Shown here: in pieces, positions 23,819-32,526 of the stretch
Numbering within the stretch: position 1 is the stretch's first letter
Layout of the letters: every line of letters starts with the position of its first letter
From: Nocardioides sp. YR527
GTDB lineage: Bacteria; Actinomycetota; Actinomycetes; Propionibacteriales; Nocardioidaceae
Direction of reading: 5' to 3'
DNA length: 64,000 bases
Assembly (NCBI RefSeq): GCF_900101045.1
Contig: NZ_FNFN01000009.1
Span: forward strand, 186,001 to 250,000
Translations under genes and position numbers: made by a program
The notes under the pieces: model-generated
Database searches by the model: none
Seen by the model: the letters and a program-made list of their open reading frames with translations, nothing else
What the model was told of the DNA's origin: nothing

Positions 23819-24418
23819 ATGTTCCTGGTCGCTGATCCCCCCGAGCCGCTGGCCACCGACGATTTCGTGCTCGCGCCGCTCCGACCCGAGCTGCTCGACC
23901 TTGACACCGAGGCGTACCTGGCCAGCCCGGACGTGATCCGCGACCACAGCTGTGGCCGCTGGCCGGTGGCCGGCTTCGGCAGCGACGACAACCTGCCGCT
24001 GGTGATCAGGCACTGGTCCGACCACCAGGCGAAGCGCGCCTTCACCTACCTCTTCCTCGACCCCGAGGGCACCTCCTCCCTCGGCTGCCTCTACGTGCAG
24101 CCGTTGTTCCCCTACCTGGAGGCGATGGGCGCCGACGCCCGCACCCTCCTCAGGTACGCCGGCGGCTCCACCGCCCGTGTCAGCTACTGGCTCCGCCAGG
24201 ACCGTGATCCCGAGCTCACCGCGTCGGTCGCCGAGCGGCTCGACGAGTGGCTGCGTACGAAATGGCCGTTGGACGCCTATCTCTACCGGGCGACGCCCGC
24301 GGAGGAGTGCACCGTGTACGCCCTCGACCGGCTGCCGCTGGACCGCGTCGTCATCGACCTCCCCGCCGAGCAACACAGCTATCTGTGGTGGGCCGCCGAC
24401 GTTCGTATCGTGAGTTAG
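23819..24418 (+). CDS. GNAT-like acetyltransferase family protein
   Basis: A 199-residue soluble protein. FVLAPLRPELLDLDTEAYLAS, an acidic-bulge-like LGCLYVQPLF strand and the ARVSYWLRQD..LTASVAERLDEWL helix resemble the GNAT fold as used in small uncharacterised actinobacterial proteins. The acetyl-CoA pyrophosphate loop (QxxGxG) is not evident, so catalytic activity is doubtful. It is monocistronic between the WXG-like cassette and gabD2, with codon use normal for this genome. No function can be given. Confidence 0.6.
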   Translation: MFLVADPPEPLATDDFVLAPLRPELLDLDTEAYLASPDVIRDHSCGRWPVAGFGSDDNLPLVIRHWSDHQAKRAFTYLFLDPEGTSSLGCLYVQPLFPYLEAMGADARTLLRYAGGSTARVSYWLRQDRDPELTASVAERLDEWLRTKWPLDAYLYRATPAEECTVYALDRLPLDRVVIDLPAEQHSYLWWAADVRIVS

Positions 24419-24454
24419 TGGGACGCCTGTCTGGCTTCCGAGACGCCGGTCACA

Positions 24455-24469
24455 TACTCTCGGTACATG
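24455..24469 (+). promoter_or_regulatory. Leaderless-type promoter of gabD2
   Basis: TACTCT (24455-24460) is 6 nt before the ATG at 24467, leaving no room for a ribosome site. Confidence 0.5.
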
Positions 24470-26089
24470 AGCGCATCGAACCCGACTTCTTCAGGCGGCC
24501 CGATCGTCGAGGGCCCGCTCGATCCCGAGCACGACGCCGCGGCGTCCCTGGCCCTCGAGCCTGACTACGTCTCCCGCCTGACCGGCCGAGTCGTGGCGAC
24601 GACGGGGGAGAGCCGAGAGGTCATCAGTCCGCTCAACGGGGCGCCGCTGGCGCACATCCCGCAGTCGAGCGACGACGATGTCGCCGCGGCCTTCGCCAAG
24701 GCACGGGTCGCGCAGGAGAAGTGGGCGGCGACCTCGGTCGCCGAGCGCGAGCGCATCCTGATCAAGCTGCACGACCTCGTCCTCGACCGGCAGGACGAGA
24801 TCCTCGACCTGATCGTGCTGGAGTCGGGCAAGGCCCGCAAGCACGCCTTCGACGAGCCGCTGCACATCGCGCTGACCGCCCGCTACTACGGGCGCAAGAG
24901 CAGCAAGATCCTCGACACCGAGCGCAAGCTCGGCGTCATCCCGGTGCTCACCCGGGTCGAGCTCAACCACGTCCCCAAGGGTGTCGTCGGGATCATCAGC
25001 CCGTGGAACTACCCGTTCACGATGGCACTCTGCGACGGCCTGGCCGCGATCGCCGCCGGCAACGCGGTGGTCATCAAGCCCGACTCGCAGACCATGCTGA
25101 GCGCGCTCCTCGGCGCCGAGCTGCTCGCGGAGGCCGGGCTCCCGGAGAACCTGTGGACGGTCGTCGCCGGACCGGGCTCGAAGATCGGCACCAGCATCAT
25201 CCAGCGCGCCGACTACGTCTGCTTCACCGGCTCGACCAACACCGGCAAGATCGTCGCCAAGCAGGCCGCGGAGCGGCTGATCGGCGCCAGCCTGGAGCTC
25301 GGGGGCAAGAACCCCATGCTCGTCCTCAAGGACGCCGACATCGAGAAGGCGGCCGAGGGCGCGACCCGCGCGGTCTTCTCCAACTCCGGCCAGCTGTGCG
25401 TGAGCGTCGAGCGGCTCTTCGTCGACGACAAGGTCTACGACCGGTTCGTGGAGCGCTTCGTCGCCCGCACCCAGGCGATGACCCTCGGCGCCACCCTCGG
25501 GTGGGAGAACGACATGGGCACCCTGATCTCGCAGGCCCAGGTCGACACCGCGGCCGCCCACGTCGAGGACGCCGTCTCCAAGGGAGCCCGCGTGCTCGCC
25601 GGCGGCAAGGCCCGCCCCGACCTGGCGCCGTTCTTCTTCGAGCCGACCATCCTCGAGGGCGTCACCCCGGAGATGACCTGCTTCGGCAACGAGACCTTCG
25701 GCCCGGTCGTCTCCGTCTACCGCTTCCACAGCGAGGAGGAGGCGATCGAGCGCGCCAACGACGGCGAGTACGGCCTCAACGGCTCGATCTACAGCCGCGA
25801 CACCGCCCGCGCCCGCCGCATCGCCCGCCAGATCAAGTGCGGCACGATCAACATCAACGAGGCCTTCGGCGCCACCTTCGCGAGCATCGACGCCCCGATG
25901 GGCGGCATGCGCGAGTCCGGTCAGGGCCGTCGCCAGGGTGTCGAGGGCATCCTGCGCTACACCGAGACCCAGTCGGTCGCCTCCCAGGCGATCCTGCGTT
26001 TCGCCCCGCAGTTCGGGATGAGCGACCAGGCGTACGCCAAGTTCATGACCGCCTCGCTGCGCGTGCTGAAGTCGCTGGGCCGCGCATGA
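24467..26089 (+). CDS. gabD2: Succinate-semialdehyde dehydrogenase, GabD2-type
   Basis: A 540-residue NAD(P)-dependent aldehyde dehydrogenase. SPWNYPF, GSTNTGK, the general base Glu277 in LELGGKNP and the nucleophile Cys311 in NSGQLCVS are all present. The longer N- and C-termini and the overall pattern resemble GabD2 of mycobacteria (Rv1731), which oxidises succinate semialdehyde. Other long-chain aldehydes remain possible. The stop overlaps the ATG of choD, so a shared transcript is likely, and ChoD-type oxidation may deliver an aldehyde or ketone nearby. The start is the ATG 6 nt after a -10 box. Confidence 0.82.
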   Translation: MSASNPTSSGGPIVEGPLDPEHDAAASLALEPDYVSRLTGRVVATTGESREVISPLNGAPLAHIPQSSDDDVAAAFAKARVAQEKWAATSVAERERILIKLHDLVLDRQDEILDLIVLESGKARKHAFDEPLHIALTARYYGRKSSKILDTERKLGVIPVLTRVELNHVPKGVVGIISPWNYPFTMALCDGLAAIAAGNAVVIKPDSQTMLSALLGAELLAEAGLPENLWTVVAGPGSKIGTSIIQRADYVCFTGSTNTGKIVAKQAAERLIGASLELGGKNPMLVLKDADIEKAAEGATRAVFSNSGQLCVSVERLFVDDKVYDRFVERFVARTQAMTLGATLGWENDMGTLISQAQVDTAAAHVEDAVSKGARVLAGGKARPDLAPFFFEPTILEGVTPEMTCFGNETFGPVVSVYRFHSEEEAIERANDGEYGLNGSIYSRDTARARRIARQIKCGTININEAFGATFASIDAPMGGMRESGQGRRQGVEGILRYTETQSVASQAILRFAPQFGMSDQAYAKFMTASLRVLKSLGRA

Positions 26090-27798
26090 GCCACTACGAC
26101 GTACTGGTCATCGGGTCGGGTTTCGGTGGCTCGGTCTCCGCGCTGCGGCTGACCGAGAAGGGATACAAGGTCGGGGTGGTCGAGGCGGGTCGCCGGTTCA
26201 GCGACGACGAGCTGCCCAACACCTCCTTCGACCTGCGCAAATACCTCTGGGCGCCGGCGATCGGCTGCTACGGGATCCAGCGGATCGACATGGTCAAGGA
26301 CGCGGTCATCATGGCCGGCGCCGGGGTCGGTGGCGGCTCGCTGGTCTACGCCAACACCCTCTACGAGCCGCTCGACCCGTTCTATGAGGACCCTTCCTGG
26401 AGCCACATCACCGACTGGAAGGACGAGCTCGCTCCCTACTACGAGCAGGCCAAGCGGATGCTCGGCGTCAACCTCTATCCCGGCCTGACCCCGGCCGACG
26501 AGGTCATGCAGAAGGTCGCGGCCGAGTCGGGCCGCGGTGACACCTTCCACAAGGCGCCGGTCGGCGTCTTCTTCGGCGGACCGAACCACGTGGCCGGGCA
26601 GGAGGTCGCGGACCCCTACTTCGGCGGCGAGGGCCCCGCCCGGCGTACGTGCGTCAACTGTGGCGAGTGCATGACCGGCTGCCGCCACAACGCGAAGAAC
26701 ACCCTGGTCAAGAACTACCTCTACCTGGCCGAGAAGTTCGGCGCCGAGGTGCACCCGCTGACCACGGTGACCCGCGTCTACCCGGCCAGGACCGGAGGCG
26801 GGTACGTCATCGAGACCCGCTCCACCACGGCGAAGCTCGGCATCGGCCGCACCCGGAAGTTCACCGCCGACCAGGTGATCTTCTCGGCGGCATCGCTCGG
26901 CACCCAGAAGCTGCTCCACAAGCTCAAGCGCACCGGCGATCTGGCGCAGATCTCCGACCGCCTGGGCGAGCTGACCCGCACCAACTCCGAGTCGATCCTC
27001 GGCGCCATCGCGCCGGACACGGCCGTCGACTACACCGAGGGCGTGGCGATCACCTCCTCGTGGCACCCCGACGAGCACACCCACATCGAGCCGGTCCGCT
27101 ACGGCCACGGCAGCAACGCGATCGCGGCGATGCAGACGGTGCTCACCGAGGGTGGTCCGCATCGGCTCCGTCGGTGGATCAAGGAGATGTGGCTGCAGCG
27201 GCGCTCGCTGCGTACGTTCTACGACTTCAAGCACTGGTCCGAGCGCACCGTCATCGCGCTGGTCATGCAGGCGCTCGACAACTCGATCACGACCTTCCCG
27301 AAGCGCACGATCTTCGGGTGGCGGATGTCGTCGAAGCAGGGCCACGGCAAGCCCAACCCGACCTGGATCCCGGCCGGCCTCGACGCCGTGCGGAAGATGG
27401 CCGGGGTGATGAGCTCGGGCGAGAAGCCGGGGTACGCCGGCGGCACGATCGGGGAGCCGTTCAACAAGCCGATGACGGCCCACTTCATCGGCGGCTGCAC
27501 GATCGGCGACTCGGTGGACACCGGCGTGATCGACCCCTACCAGCGGCTCTACGGCCACGCCGGGCTGCACGTCGTCGACGGCTCCGCGATCTCCGCCAAC
27601 CTGGGTGTGAACCCGTCGCTGACGATCACCGCGCAGGCCGAGCGGGCGATGGCGTTCTGGCCCAACAAGGACCAGGCCGACCCGCGGCCGGAGCTGGGTG
27701 CGGGCTACGCGCGCATCCAGCCCGTCAGGCCGGCCTCGCCCGCGGTGCCCGCGAGCGCGCCCGCTGCCCTGCAGCTGCCAATTGTTGACGTCCGTTGA
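26086..27798 (+). CDS. choD: GMC-type cholesterol oxidase-like flavoprotein (ChoD)
   Basis: 570 residues. The FAD motif VIGSGFGGSVSALRL is at the N-terminus, GAGVGGGSLVYANTL follows, and the C-terminus has HFIGGCTIG and HVVDGSAISANLGVNPSLTITA as in GMC oxidoreductases. It also holds four cysteines in CVNCGECMTGC (189-199), a ferredoxin-like spacing seen in the mycobacterial ChoD (Rv3409c) group and absent from secreted cholesterol oxidases. No signal peptide. The start overlaps the gabD2 stop. Mycobacterial choD lies next to guaB3 and not far from guaA; here choD immediately precedes guaA. True steroid oxidase activity is unproved in this group. Confidence 0.82.
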   Translation: MSHYDVLVIGSGFGGSVSALRLTEKGYKVGVVEAGRRFSDDELPNTSFDLRKYLWAPAIGCYGIQRIDMVKDAVIMAGAGVGGGSLVYANTLYEPLDPFYEDPSWSHITDWKDELAPYYEQAKRMLGVNLYPGLTPADEVMQKVAAESGRGDTFHKAPVGVFFGGPNHVAGQEVADPYFGGEGPARRTCVNCGECMTGCRHNAKNTLVKNYLYLAEKFGAEVHPLTTVTRVYPARTGGGYVIETRSTTAKLGIGRTRKFTADQVIFSAASLGTQKLLHKLKRTGDLAQISDRLGELTRTNSESILGAIAPDTAVDYTEGVAITSSWHPDEHTHIEPVRYGHGSNAIAAMQTVLTEGGPHRLRRWIKEMWLQRRSLRTFYDFKHWSERTVIALVMQALDNSITTFPKRTIFGWRMSSKQGHGKPNPTWIPAGLDAVRKMAGVMSSGEKPGYAGGTIGEPFNKPMTAHFIGGCTIGDSVDTGVIDPYQRLYGHAGLHVVDGSAISANLGVNPSLTITAQAERAMAFWPNKDQADPRPELGAGYARIQPVRPASPAVPASAPAALQLPIVDVR

Positions 27799-28046
27799 CC
27801 AATCCGTTGCCATGGTGACATGAACTGCGCAGGAAGTTTTCTGGCAGGAAGTTTTTGGTTGACCCGTAACTGTGGTTAAGAGAGTTCGTTGGAGTGATCA
27901 GACCCGGGATTGCTCCCTCCCTAATACATGCCGGGTCTTACGTCCGGGACAGCTTTGCCTCGGGCAATCAGGGCCCGGCCACCTCCCTCCCCGGCCGGGC
28001 CCTGGTGCATTTCGCGGGCGGCGTACCGCGTCGTTAGGATTCGTGC
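27799..28046. other. Structured gap between choD and guaA
   Basis: About 250 nt without a gene. It has a tandem repeat GCAGGAAGTTTT (27829-27840 and 27844-27855), a TTGACC that could be a -35 (27859-27864), a hairpin AGACCCGG/CCGGGTCT (27900-27907 with 27931-27938), a strong hairpin (27970-28003), and the guaA promoter. Both hairpin loops contain CTCCCTCC (27912-27919 and 27983-27990). Confidence 0.65.
27970..28003 (+). terminator. GC-rich hairpin, likely terminator of choD
   Basis: AGGGCCCGGCC (27970-27980) pairs perfectly with GGCCGGGCCCT (27993-28003) around a 12-nt pyrimidine loop. There is no T-tract, as is usual for actinobacterial terminators. Alternatively part of a structured guaA leader. 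Confidence 0.55.
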
Positions 28047-28049
28047 ATG
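28035..28049 (+). promoter_or_regulatory. Leaderless-type promoter of guaA
   Basis: TAGGAT (28035-28040) lies 6 nt before the ATG at 28047 with no ribosome site between, so guaA is probably read from a leaderless transcript. Confidence 0.55.
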
Positions 28050-29621
28050 ACGCAGGCTCCTGGGGCGGAAGAGCACGATCTGGTTCTCGTGGTGGACTTC
28101 GGCGCGCAGTATGCGCAGCTGATCGCCCGCCGCGTACGTGAGGCGAAGGTCTACTCCGAGATCGTGCCGCACTCGATGCCGGTCGAGGAGATGCTCGCCA
28201 AGAACCCGAAGGCGATCATCCTCTCCGGCGGCCCGTCGAGCGTGTACGCCGACGGCGCCCCCGCCATCGACAACACCCTGTTCACCGCGGGCACCCCGGT
28301 GTTCGGGATGTGCTACGGGTTCCAGCTGATGGCCCAGGGCCTGGGTGGGACCGTGGATGACAACGGCGCGCGGGAGTACGGGCGCACGCCGGTCACCGTC
28401 GGTGTCTCCGGCACGCTGCTCAAGGACATCCCGCCGGCCCACAACGTGTGGATGTCGCACGGCGACTCGGTCTCCGAGGCGCCCGAGGGCTTCACGGTGC
28501 TCGCGAGCACCGCCGACACCCCGGTGGCCGCCTTCGAGAACGTCGAGAAGCAGCTGGCGGGCGTGCAGTGGCACCCCGAGGTGCTCCACTCCGAGCACGG
28601 CCAGAAGGTCCTCGAGCACTTCCTGTGGGACATCGCCGGCGCGCGCCAGACGTGGACCATCGGCAACATCGCCGAGGACCAGATCGAGCGGGTCCGCGAG
28701 CAGATCGGCGACCACCGCGCGATCTGCGCCCTCTCCGGCGGCGTCGACTCCGCGGTCGCGGCGGCCATCGTCGCCAAGGCGATCGGTGACCGGCTGACCT
28801 GCGTCTACGTCGACCACGGCCTGATGCGGAAGAACGAGTCGGTTGCGATCGAGAAGGCGTTCCGGGAGTCGACCGGCGCCGAGCTGAAGATCGTCGACGC
28901 CGAGAAGGAGTTCCTCGACGCGCTCGCCGGGGTCACCGACCCGGAGGAGAAGCGCAAGATCATCGGCCGCGAGTTCATCCGCTGCTTCGAGCGTGCCGAG
29001 GTCGAGATCCTGGGCGACAGCGACGAGAAGGTCGCCTTCCTCGTCCAGGGCACCCTCTACCCCGACGTCGTCGAGTCCGGCGGCGGTGCCGGCACCTCCA
29101 ACATCAAGTCCCACCACAACGTCGGCGGCCTCCCCGAGGACCTCGAGTTCGAGCTGGTCGAGCCGCTGCGTGAGCTCTTCAAGGACGAGGTGCGCGCGGT
29201 CGGTTCCCAGCTCGGTCTGCCCGACGAGATCGTCCAGCGCCAGCCGTTCCCCGGCCCGGGCCTCGGCATCCGCATCATCGGCGAGGTCACCAAGGAGCGG
29301 CTCGACATCCTGCGCGAGGCCGACGCGATCGCCCGCGAGGAGATGACCCTCGCCGGTCTCGACCGCGACATCTGGCAGATGCCGGTCGTGCTGCTCGCCG
29401 ACGTCCGCTCGGTCGGCGTCCAGGGCGACGGCCGCACCTACGGCCACCCCGTCGTGCTCCGCCCGGTCACCTCCGAGGACGCGATGACCGCCGACTGGGC
29501 CCGGCTGCCCTACGAGGTCATGGAGCGCATCTCGACCCGGATCACCAACGAGGTGAGCGAGATCAACCGGGTCACCGTCGACATCACCTCGAAGCCCCCG
29601 GGCACCATCGAGTGGGAATGA
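28047..29621 (+). CDS. guaA: GMP synthase (glutamine-hydrolysing)
   Basis: A 524-residue bifunctional enzyme that turns XMP into GMP with glutamine and ATP. The class I amidotransferase domain has the Cys89 nucleophile in FGMCYGF and His176/Glu178 in WHPEV. The ATP-pyrophosphatase P-loop SGGVDS is near 230, and the C-terminal dimerisation domain ends RVTVDITSKPPGTIEWE, the canonical GuaA ending. It has normal length. Upstream structure and promoter are described separately; guaB3 lies at the start of the window. Confidence 0.97.
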   Translation: MTQAPGAEEHDLVLVVDFGAQYAQLIARRVREAKVYSEIVPHSMPVEEMLAKNPKAIILSGGPSSVYADGAPAIDNTLFTAGTPVFGMCYGFQLMAQGLGGTVDDNGAREYGRTPVTVGVSGTLLKDIPPAHNVWMSHGDSVSEAPEGFTVLASTADTPVAAFENVEKQLAGVQWHPEVLHSEHGQKVLEHFLWDIAGARQTWTIGNIAEDQIERVREQIGDHRAICALSGGVDSAVAAAIVAKAIGDRLTCVYVDHGLMRKNESVAIEKAFRESTGAELKIVDAEKEFLDALAGVTDPEEKRKIIGREFIRCFERAEVEILGDSDEKVAFLVQGTLYPDVVESGGGAGTSNIKSHHNVGGLPEDLEFELVEPLRELFKDEVRAVGSQLGLPDEIVQRQPFPGPGLGIRIIGEVTKERLDILREADAIAREEMTLAGLDRDIWQMPVVLLADVRSVGVQGDGRTYGHPVVLRPVTSEDAMTADWARLPYEVMERISTRITNEVSEINRVTVDITSKPPGTIEWE

Positions 29622-29657
29622 TTCGTTGAGTGACTCCGGCCGTGGACAATGTCGTCC

Positions 29658-30689
29658 ATGACTGAGCCGGACCTCGCTCGACGACTCCTCGACGCACATG
29701 TCGCCCACGAGATGGCGGCGCTGCGCGGCGTACGCTTTCTCGATCTCGTCACCGGCGAGATCGACTTCGCGCTGGGTGCCGCCAACGGGCTGACGCTCGA
29801 CCAGGTGATGCCGCGCGACCTGATCAAGGAGGTCGCGCTGAAGTACGTCAGCACCTTCCGGCTCCCGGGCGCAATCCCGGAGGTCGCCGGGGCGCTCGCG
29901 ACGCGGCTGAAGGCGCATCCCGCCAACGACACCCAGCTGGGCAAGGTGGTCAGCCGGCCGCGGATCGCGGAGCTGGTCGAGGCCCTCGTCGAGATGCGTA
30001 CGCTGCGCCAGCAGGTCCTGCGCAGTCTGGCCGAGAACTCCGGGATCCAGGCCGGCGTCGGCACCCTGGTGCGTGGCACCGCGAGGGGTGCCGTCGACAC
30101 CGGCCGCCGGCTCGCCGACAACCTGCCGGGCGGCTCCTTCGGTTTCTCGATCGCGGAGCGCTTCGCCGGCCGGATGGCGGACACGGTGAAAGGCACCCCG
30201 GTCGGCGCGGCCGTCGACCAGAGTGCCCGCGAGCTCGCGGAGCGGGGTGCAGGCGCACTGCTCGGCTATCTCAGCGACACCGCCGCGACCTCGGTGACCG
30301 ACGAGGAGGTGCACGACGCGCTGCTGGAGGTCTGGGACGCGCTCGCGACCCGTCCGGTGCGCGAGATCGCCGACCTGGTCGACGACGAGCAGCTGGTCGC
30401 GCTCTTCGTGGGGCTCTATCAGGTCTGGCTCGACGTCCGAGACTCCGACTACCTGCAGGCCCTGGTCGACACCGGTGTCGACTTCTTCTTCGACACCTAT
30501 GGGAGCTTCACCCTCGACCGGCTCCTGGAGGAGTGGGGGCTGGGCCGCGACGACCTGGTCGAGGAGGCGCTCCGCTTCGGTCCGCCGGTGATCGAGGCGC
30601 TCGCCGAGGCCGGCGTCCTCGAGCAGCTGGTCCGTCGCCGGCTCTCGAGCTTCTACGACTCGCCGGAGGCTCGCGCGCTGTTGGCGTAA
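29658..30689 (+). CDS. Conserved-looking hypothetical protein
   Basis: A 343-residue alpha-helical soluble protein that I do not recognise. It has a Gly/Ala/Arg-rich centre (GTLVRGTARGAVDTGRRLAD) between two acidic helical halves, and no signal peptide or clear membrane segment. The ATG at 29658 is preferred over 29649 because GACAAT (29645-29650) lies 7 nt upstream as in the leaderless starts here. Codon use is typical of the genome, so it is a real gene. Confidence 0.7.
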   Translation: MTEPDLARRLLDAHVAHEMAALRGVRFLDLVTGEIDFALGAANGLTLDQVMPRDLIKEVALKYVSTFRLPGAIPEVAGALATRLKAHPANDTQLGKVVSRPRIAELVEALVEMRTLRQQVLRSLAENSGIQAGVGTLVRGTARGAVDTGRRLADNLPGGSFGFSIAERFAGRMADTVKGTPVGAAVDQSARELAERGAGALLGYLSDTAATSVTDEEVHDALLEVWDALATRPVREIADLVDDEQLVALFVGLYQVWLDVRDSDYLQALVDTGVDFFFDTYGSFTLDRLLEEWGLGRDDLVEEALRFGPPVIEALAEAGVLEQLVRRRLSSFYDSPEARALLA

Positions 30690-30700
30690 CGGGCGGGACG

Positions 30701-30732
30701 GGACGCTTTCCCGCCATGGCGGGAAAGCGTCC
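30701..30732. repeat. Perfect 32-bp palindrome
   Basis: GGACGCTTTCCCGCCA and its exact complement form a loopless palindrome centred on CCATGG, 12 nt after the hypothetical gene. A partial second copy (TTTCCCTGCCATGGCGGGA) follows at about 30758-30776. It may be a terminator, a protein-binding site or a short interspersed repeat. Confidence 0.8.
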
Positions 30733-30880
30733 GCCTGGCTCCGCGGTTCTGGCTGAATTTCCCTGCCATGGCGGGATTCTGCACTGCGGTCCCAAAAAGA
30801 TTCGAGGGGCATGTCGAGATCCCGGGCTCCGGCTCGACGCGTGGGTACGAGCAACACCACCCACCTCTGAGGAGATCGAG

Positions 30881-31252
30881 ATGAGCACCAACGCACAACG
30901 AGCCGGCTGGGTCATCACCGTCCTGGTCACCCTGTTCCTCGGCTTCGACATCGTCACGCACCTGCTGCGGGTCGAACCCGTCATGGACTTCAACGACAAG
31001 ATCGGCGCAGCGGGCTGGTTCCCGGTCGTCTGCGGCGCGGTCCTCGGCCTTTCGCTGATCGCCTACCACGTCCCGGCCACCCGGGCGATGGGGACGGTCC
31101 TGATCACCGCCTACCTGGGCGGCGCGGTGACGGTGAACCTGGTCTTCGGACAGCCGGCCTTCAACACCGTCTTCGCCATTGCCACCGCGGTCCTCGTCTG
31201 GGCCGGTGCCTGGCCGCGCGACGAGCGGCTGCGCGGCCTGGTCGCTGCCTGA
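30881..31252 (+). CDS. DoxX-like small membrane protein
   Basis: A 123-residue protein with four hydrophobic segments (about 10-26, 44-63, 70-88 and 93-110). The first carries VTLFLGFDIVTHLL with a membrane-embedded acidic residue, and the layout is that of DoxX/DoxX-like proteins, in which related members associate with terminal oxidases or redox stress. The start is the ATG at 30881 with GAGGAG 7 nt upstream; the frame is open further upstream, but without a good start. Single gene, function unproved. Confidence 0.72.
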   Translation: MSTNAQRAGWVITVLVTLFLGFDIVTHLLRVEPVMDFNDKIGAAGWFPVVCGAVLGLSLIAYHVPATRAMGTVLITAYLGGAVTVNLVFGQPAFNTVFAIATAVLVWAGAWPRDERLRGLVAA

Positions 31253-31738
31253 GCTCGCGGGCGTCCGAGACTGTCGGTGGTCCGGACTCCCGTTCCTGTT
31301 CGTGAGATGGAGTTATCCGACGATGGCGGACGGTGCGAGTGCGCCGTTCCGCCCGTCGGAGCGCCCGAAGATCTCGGCATGGATGAGCGCGCACTTCCTG
31401 GAGCGGCACCGAGCCACTCGTGAGTCCGAGCGGGAGTGGTCCCGGAAGTCGAAGTTTCCCGCAGACTGGAGCGCTGAACATCGAGGACTCCGCCTACGGC
31501 GTGCTGATGGAGGCCCTGCCGTCCATCCCTGCCGATGTGCTCGAGGTCATCGGCGACGACATCGATGCAGGCGAGTATCTGACCTCCTTGATCGAGCTGA
31601 TCGAACGCGCCCCCGAGACCGTCTCAGTGGCGGTGGTGGATGCCCTTCCTGAATGGCCGCACCGCCGGTCGGTGCCGATGCCGTGACCCGACTCCGGCAT
31701 CTCAAGACCGCCTGATCTCACTCGAGCTCTTCGAGCGT
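31253..31738. other. Gap with probable gene remnant
   Basis: About 485 nt between the DoxX-like gene and the GntR gene. The only coding-like signal is the frameshifted remnant at 31323-31686; the rest shows no clear feature. Confidence 0.5.
31323..31686 (+). pseudogene. Possible frameshifted small gene
   Basis: From the ATG at 31323 a charged, natural-looking helix is read (ISAWMSAHFLERHR, REWSRKSKFPADW) until about 31460. From there the +1 frame continues with NIEDSAYGVLMEALPSI and LTSLIELIERAPETVSVAV up to a stop at 31684-31686. The two parts look like one protein of about 120 residues split by a single frameshift, either real or a sequence error. The second part could alternatively be an 88-residue protein from GTG 31420. 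No family recognised. Confidence 0.35.
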
Positions 31739-32380
31739 CTAGTCGTGGCGCAGGCGGGTGAAGGCGCCGAGGACGGTGCGTTCGGAGAGGACGAGGTAGT
31801 CCTGCAGCTCGGCCGCGGCAGCGGGTCCGCCCTGTTCGAGGAAGGTCTCGAGCAGGGCGCGGTTGCGGGTGACGAACGGAGCGTGCAGCGCCTCGGGGTT
31901 GTCGATCTCGAGGAACGCGAGGCGCAGCTCGGCGGCGATGTCGCGGAAGAGCCGCTCGAGGCGCGGGCTGTCGGCGAGGGCGACGATGGCGTCGTGGAAC
32001 GCCATGTTGGCAGTGCCGACCGAGCGCCAGTCGCGCGCCTCGAGGCCGGACTCTCCCTGCTCCACCGCCTCGCGCATCGCGGTCACGGCCGGATGCAGCG
32101 GGGAGCCGGCGGCCAGGGCTGCGGGCTCGACGTAGCGCCGCGCCCGATAGATGTCGACGACGTCCGCCACGCCGGGTGAGGCGACGGAGACTCCGCGATG
32201 GGGTACGTGCTCGATGAGCCCCTGCTCCGAGAGCACGCGGAACGCCTCGCGGAGCGTGTTGCGCGAGACGCCGAGCTTCTCCGCGAGGGAGATCTCGGAC
32301 AGCCGGGTGCCGGGCGCGAACTCTCCGTCGATGATCCGACGCCGCAGCGCGTTCGTGAGGGTGTCGTCGGCATCGGGCAT
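31739..32380 (-). CDS. GntR family (FadR/FCD-type) regulator
   Basis: 213 residues. The N-terminal winged helix has ISLAEKLGVSRNTLREAFRVLSEQGLIEHVPHRGVSV, a standard GntR motif, and the C-terminal all-helical FCD domain binds a small organic acid. It is divergent from the 5-oxoproline operon starting at 32527, which it probably controls; ATTGTT-G-AACAAT in the shared region is the candidate operator. The ATG has a TAGGAT box 6 nt upstream on its strand, so it appears leaderless. The ligand may be 5-oxoproline or glutamate, an inference. Confidence 0.88.
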   Translation of the reverse strand: MPDADDTLTNALRRRIIDGEFAPGTRLSEISLAEKLGVSRNTLREAFRVLSEQGLIEHVPHRGVSVASPGVADVVDIYRARRYVEPAALAAGSPLHPAVTAMREAVEQGESGLEARDWRSVGTANMAFHDAIVALADSPRLERLFRDIAAELRLAFLEIDNPEALHAPFVTRNRALLETFLEQGGPAAAAELQDYLVLSERTVLGAFTRLRHD

Positions 32381-32392
32381 GACCGCATCCTA
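32378..32392 (-). promoter_or_regulatory. Leaderless-type promoter of the GntR gene
   Basis: On the minus strand TAGGAT (32392-32387) lies 6 nt before the ATG (32380-32378). Confidence 0.5.
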
Positions 32393-32444
32393 GGGGATCG
32401 CATCCGTGGACAATCGCAACATCAATTTAACAGGCCGAACTATC

Positions 32445-32457
32445 ATTGTTGAACAAT
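32445..32457. promoter_or_regulatory. Candidate GntR operator
   Basis: ATTGTT-G-AACAAT is a perfect 13-nt inverted repeat in an AT-rich patch, about 70 nt before the NRAMP-like gene and 65 nt from the GntR gene. Size and symmetry suit a FadR-type dimer. Confidence 0.55.
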
Positions 32458-32526
32458 CAGTGCCATCCTGTACTACACCTAGAGTGTGGCGCCAGCCACA
32501 CGGCCCGTAGATGGCAGGAGTCCCCC

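Noticed and set aside
27900..28046. A known riboswitch (purine or similar) before guaA
   Set aside because: I cannot find the conserved junction core of purine riboswitches, and a leaderless-type promoter lies directly before the start codon.
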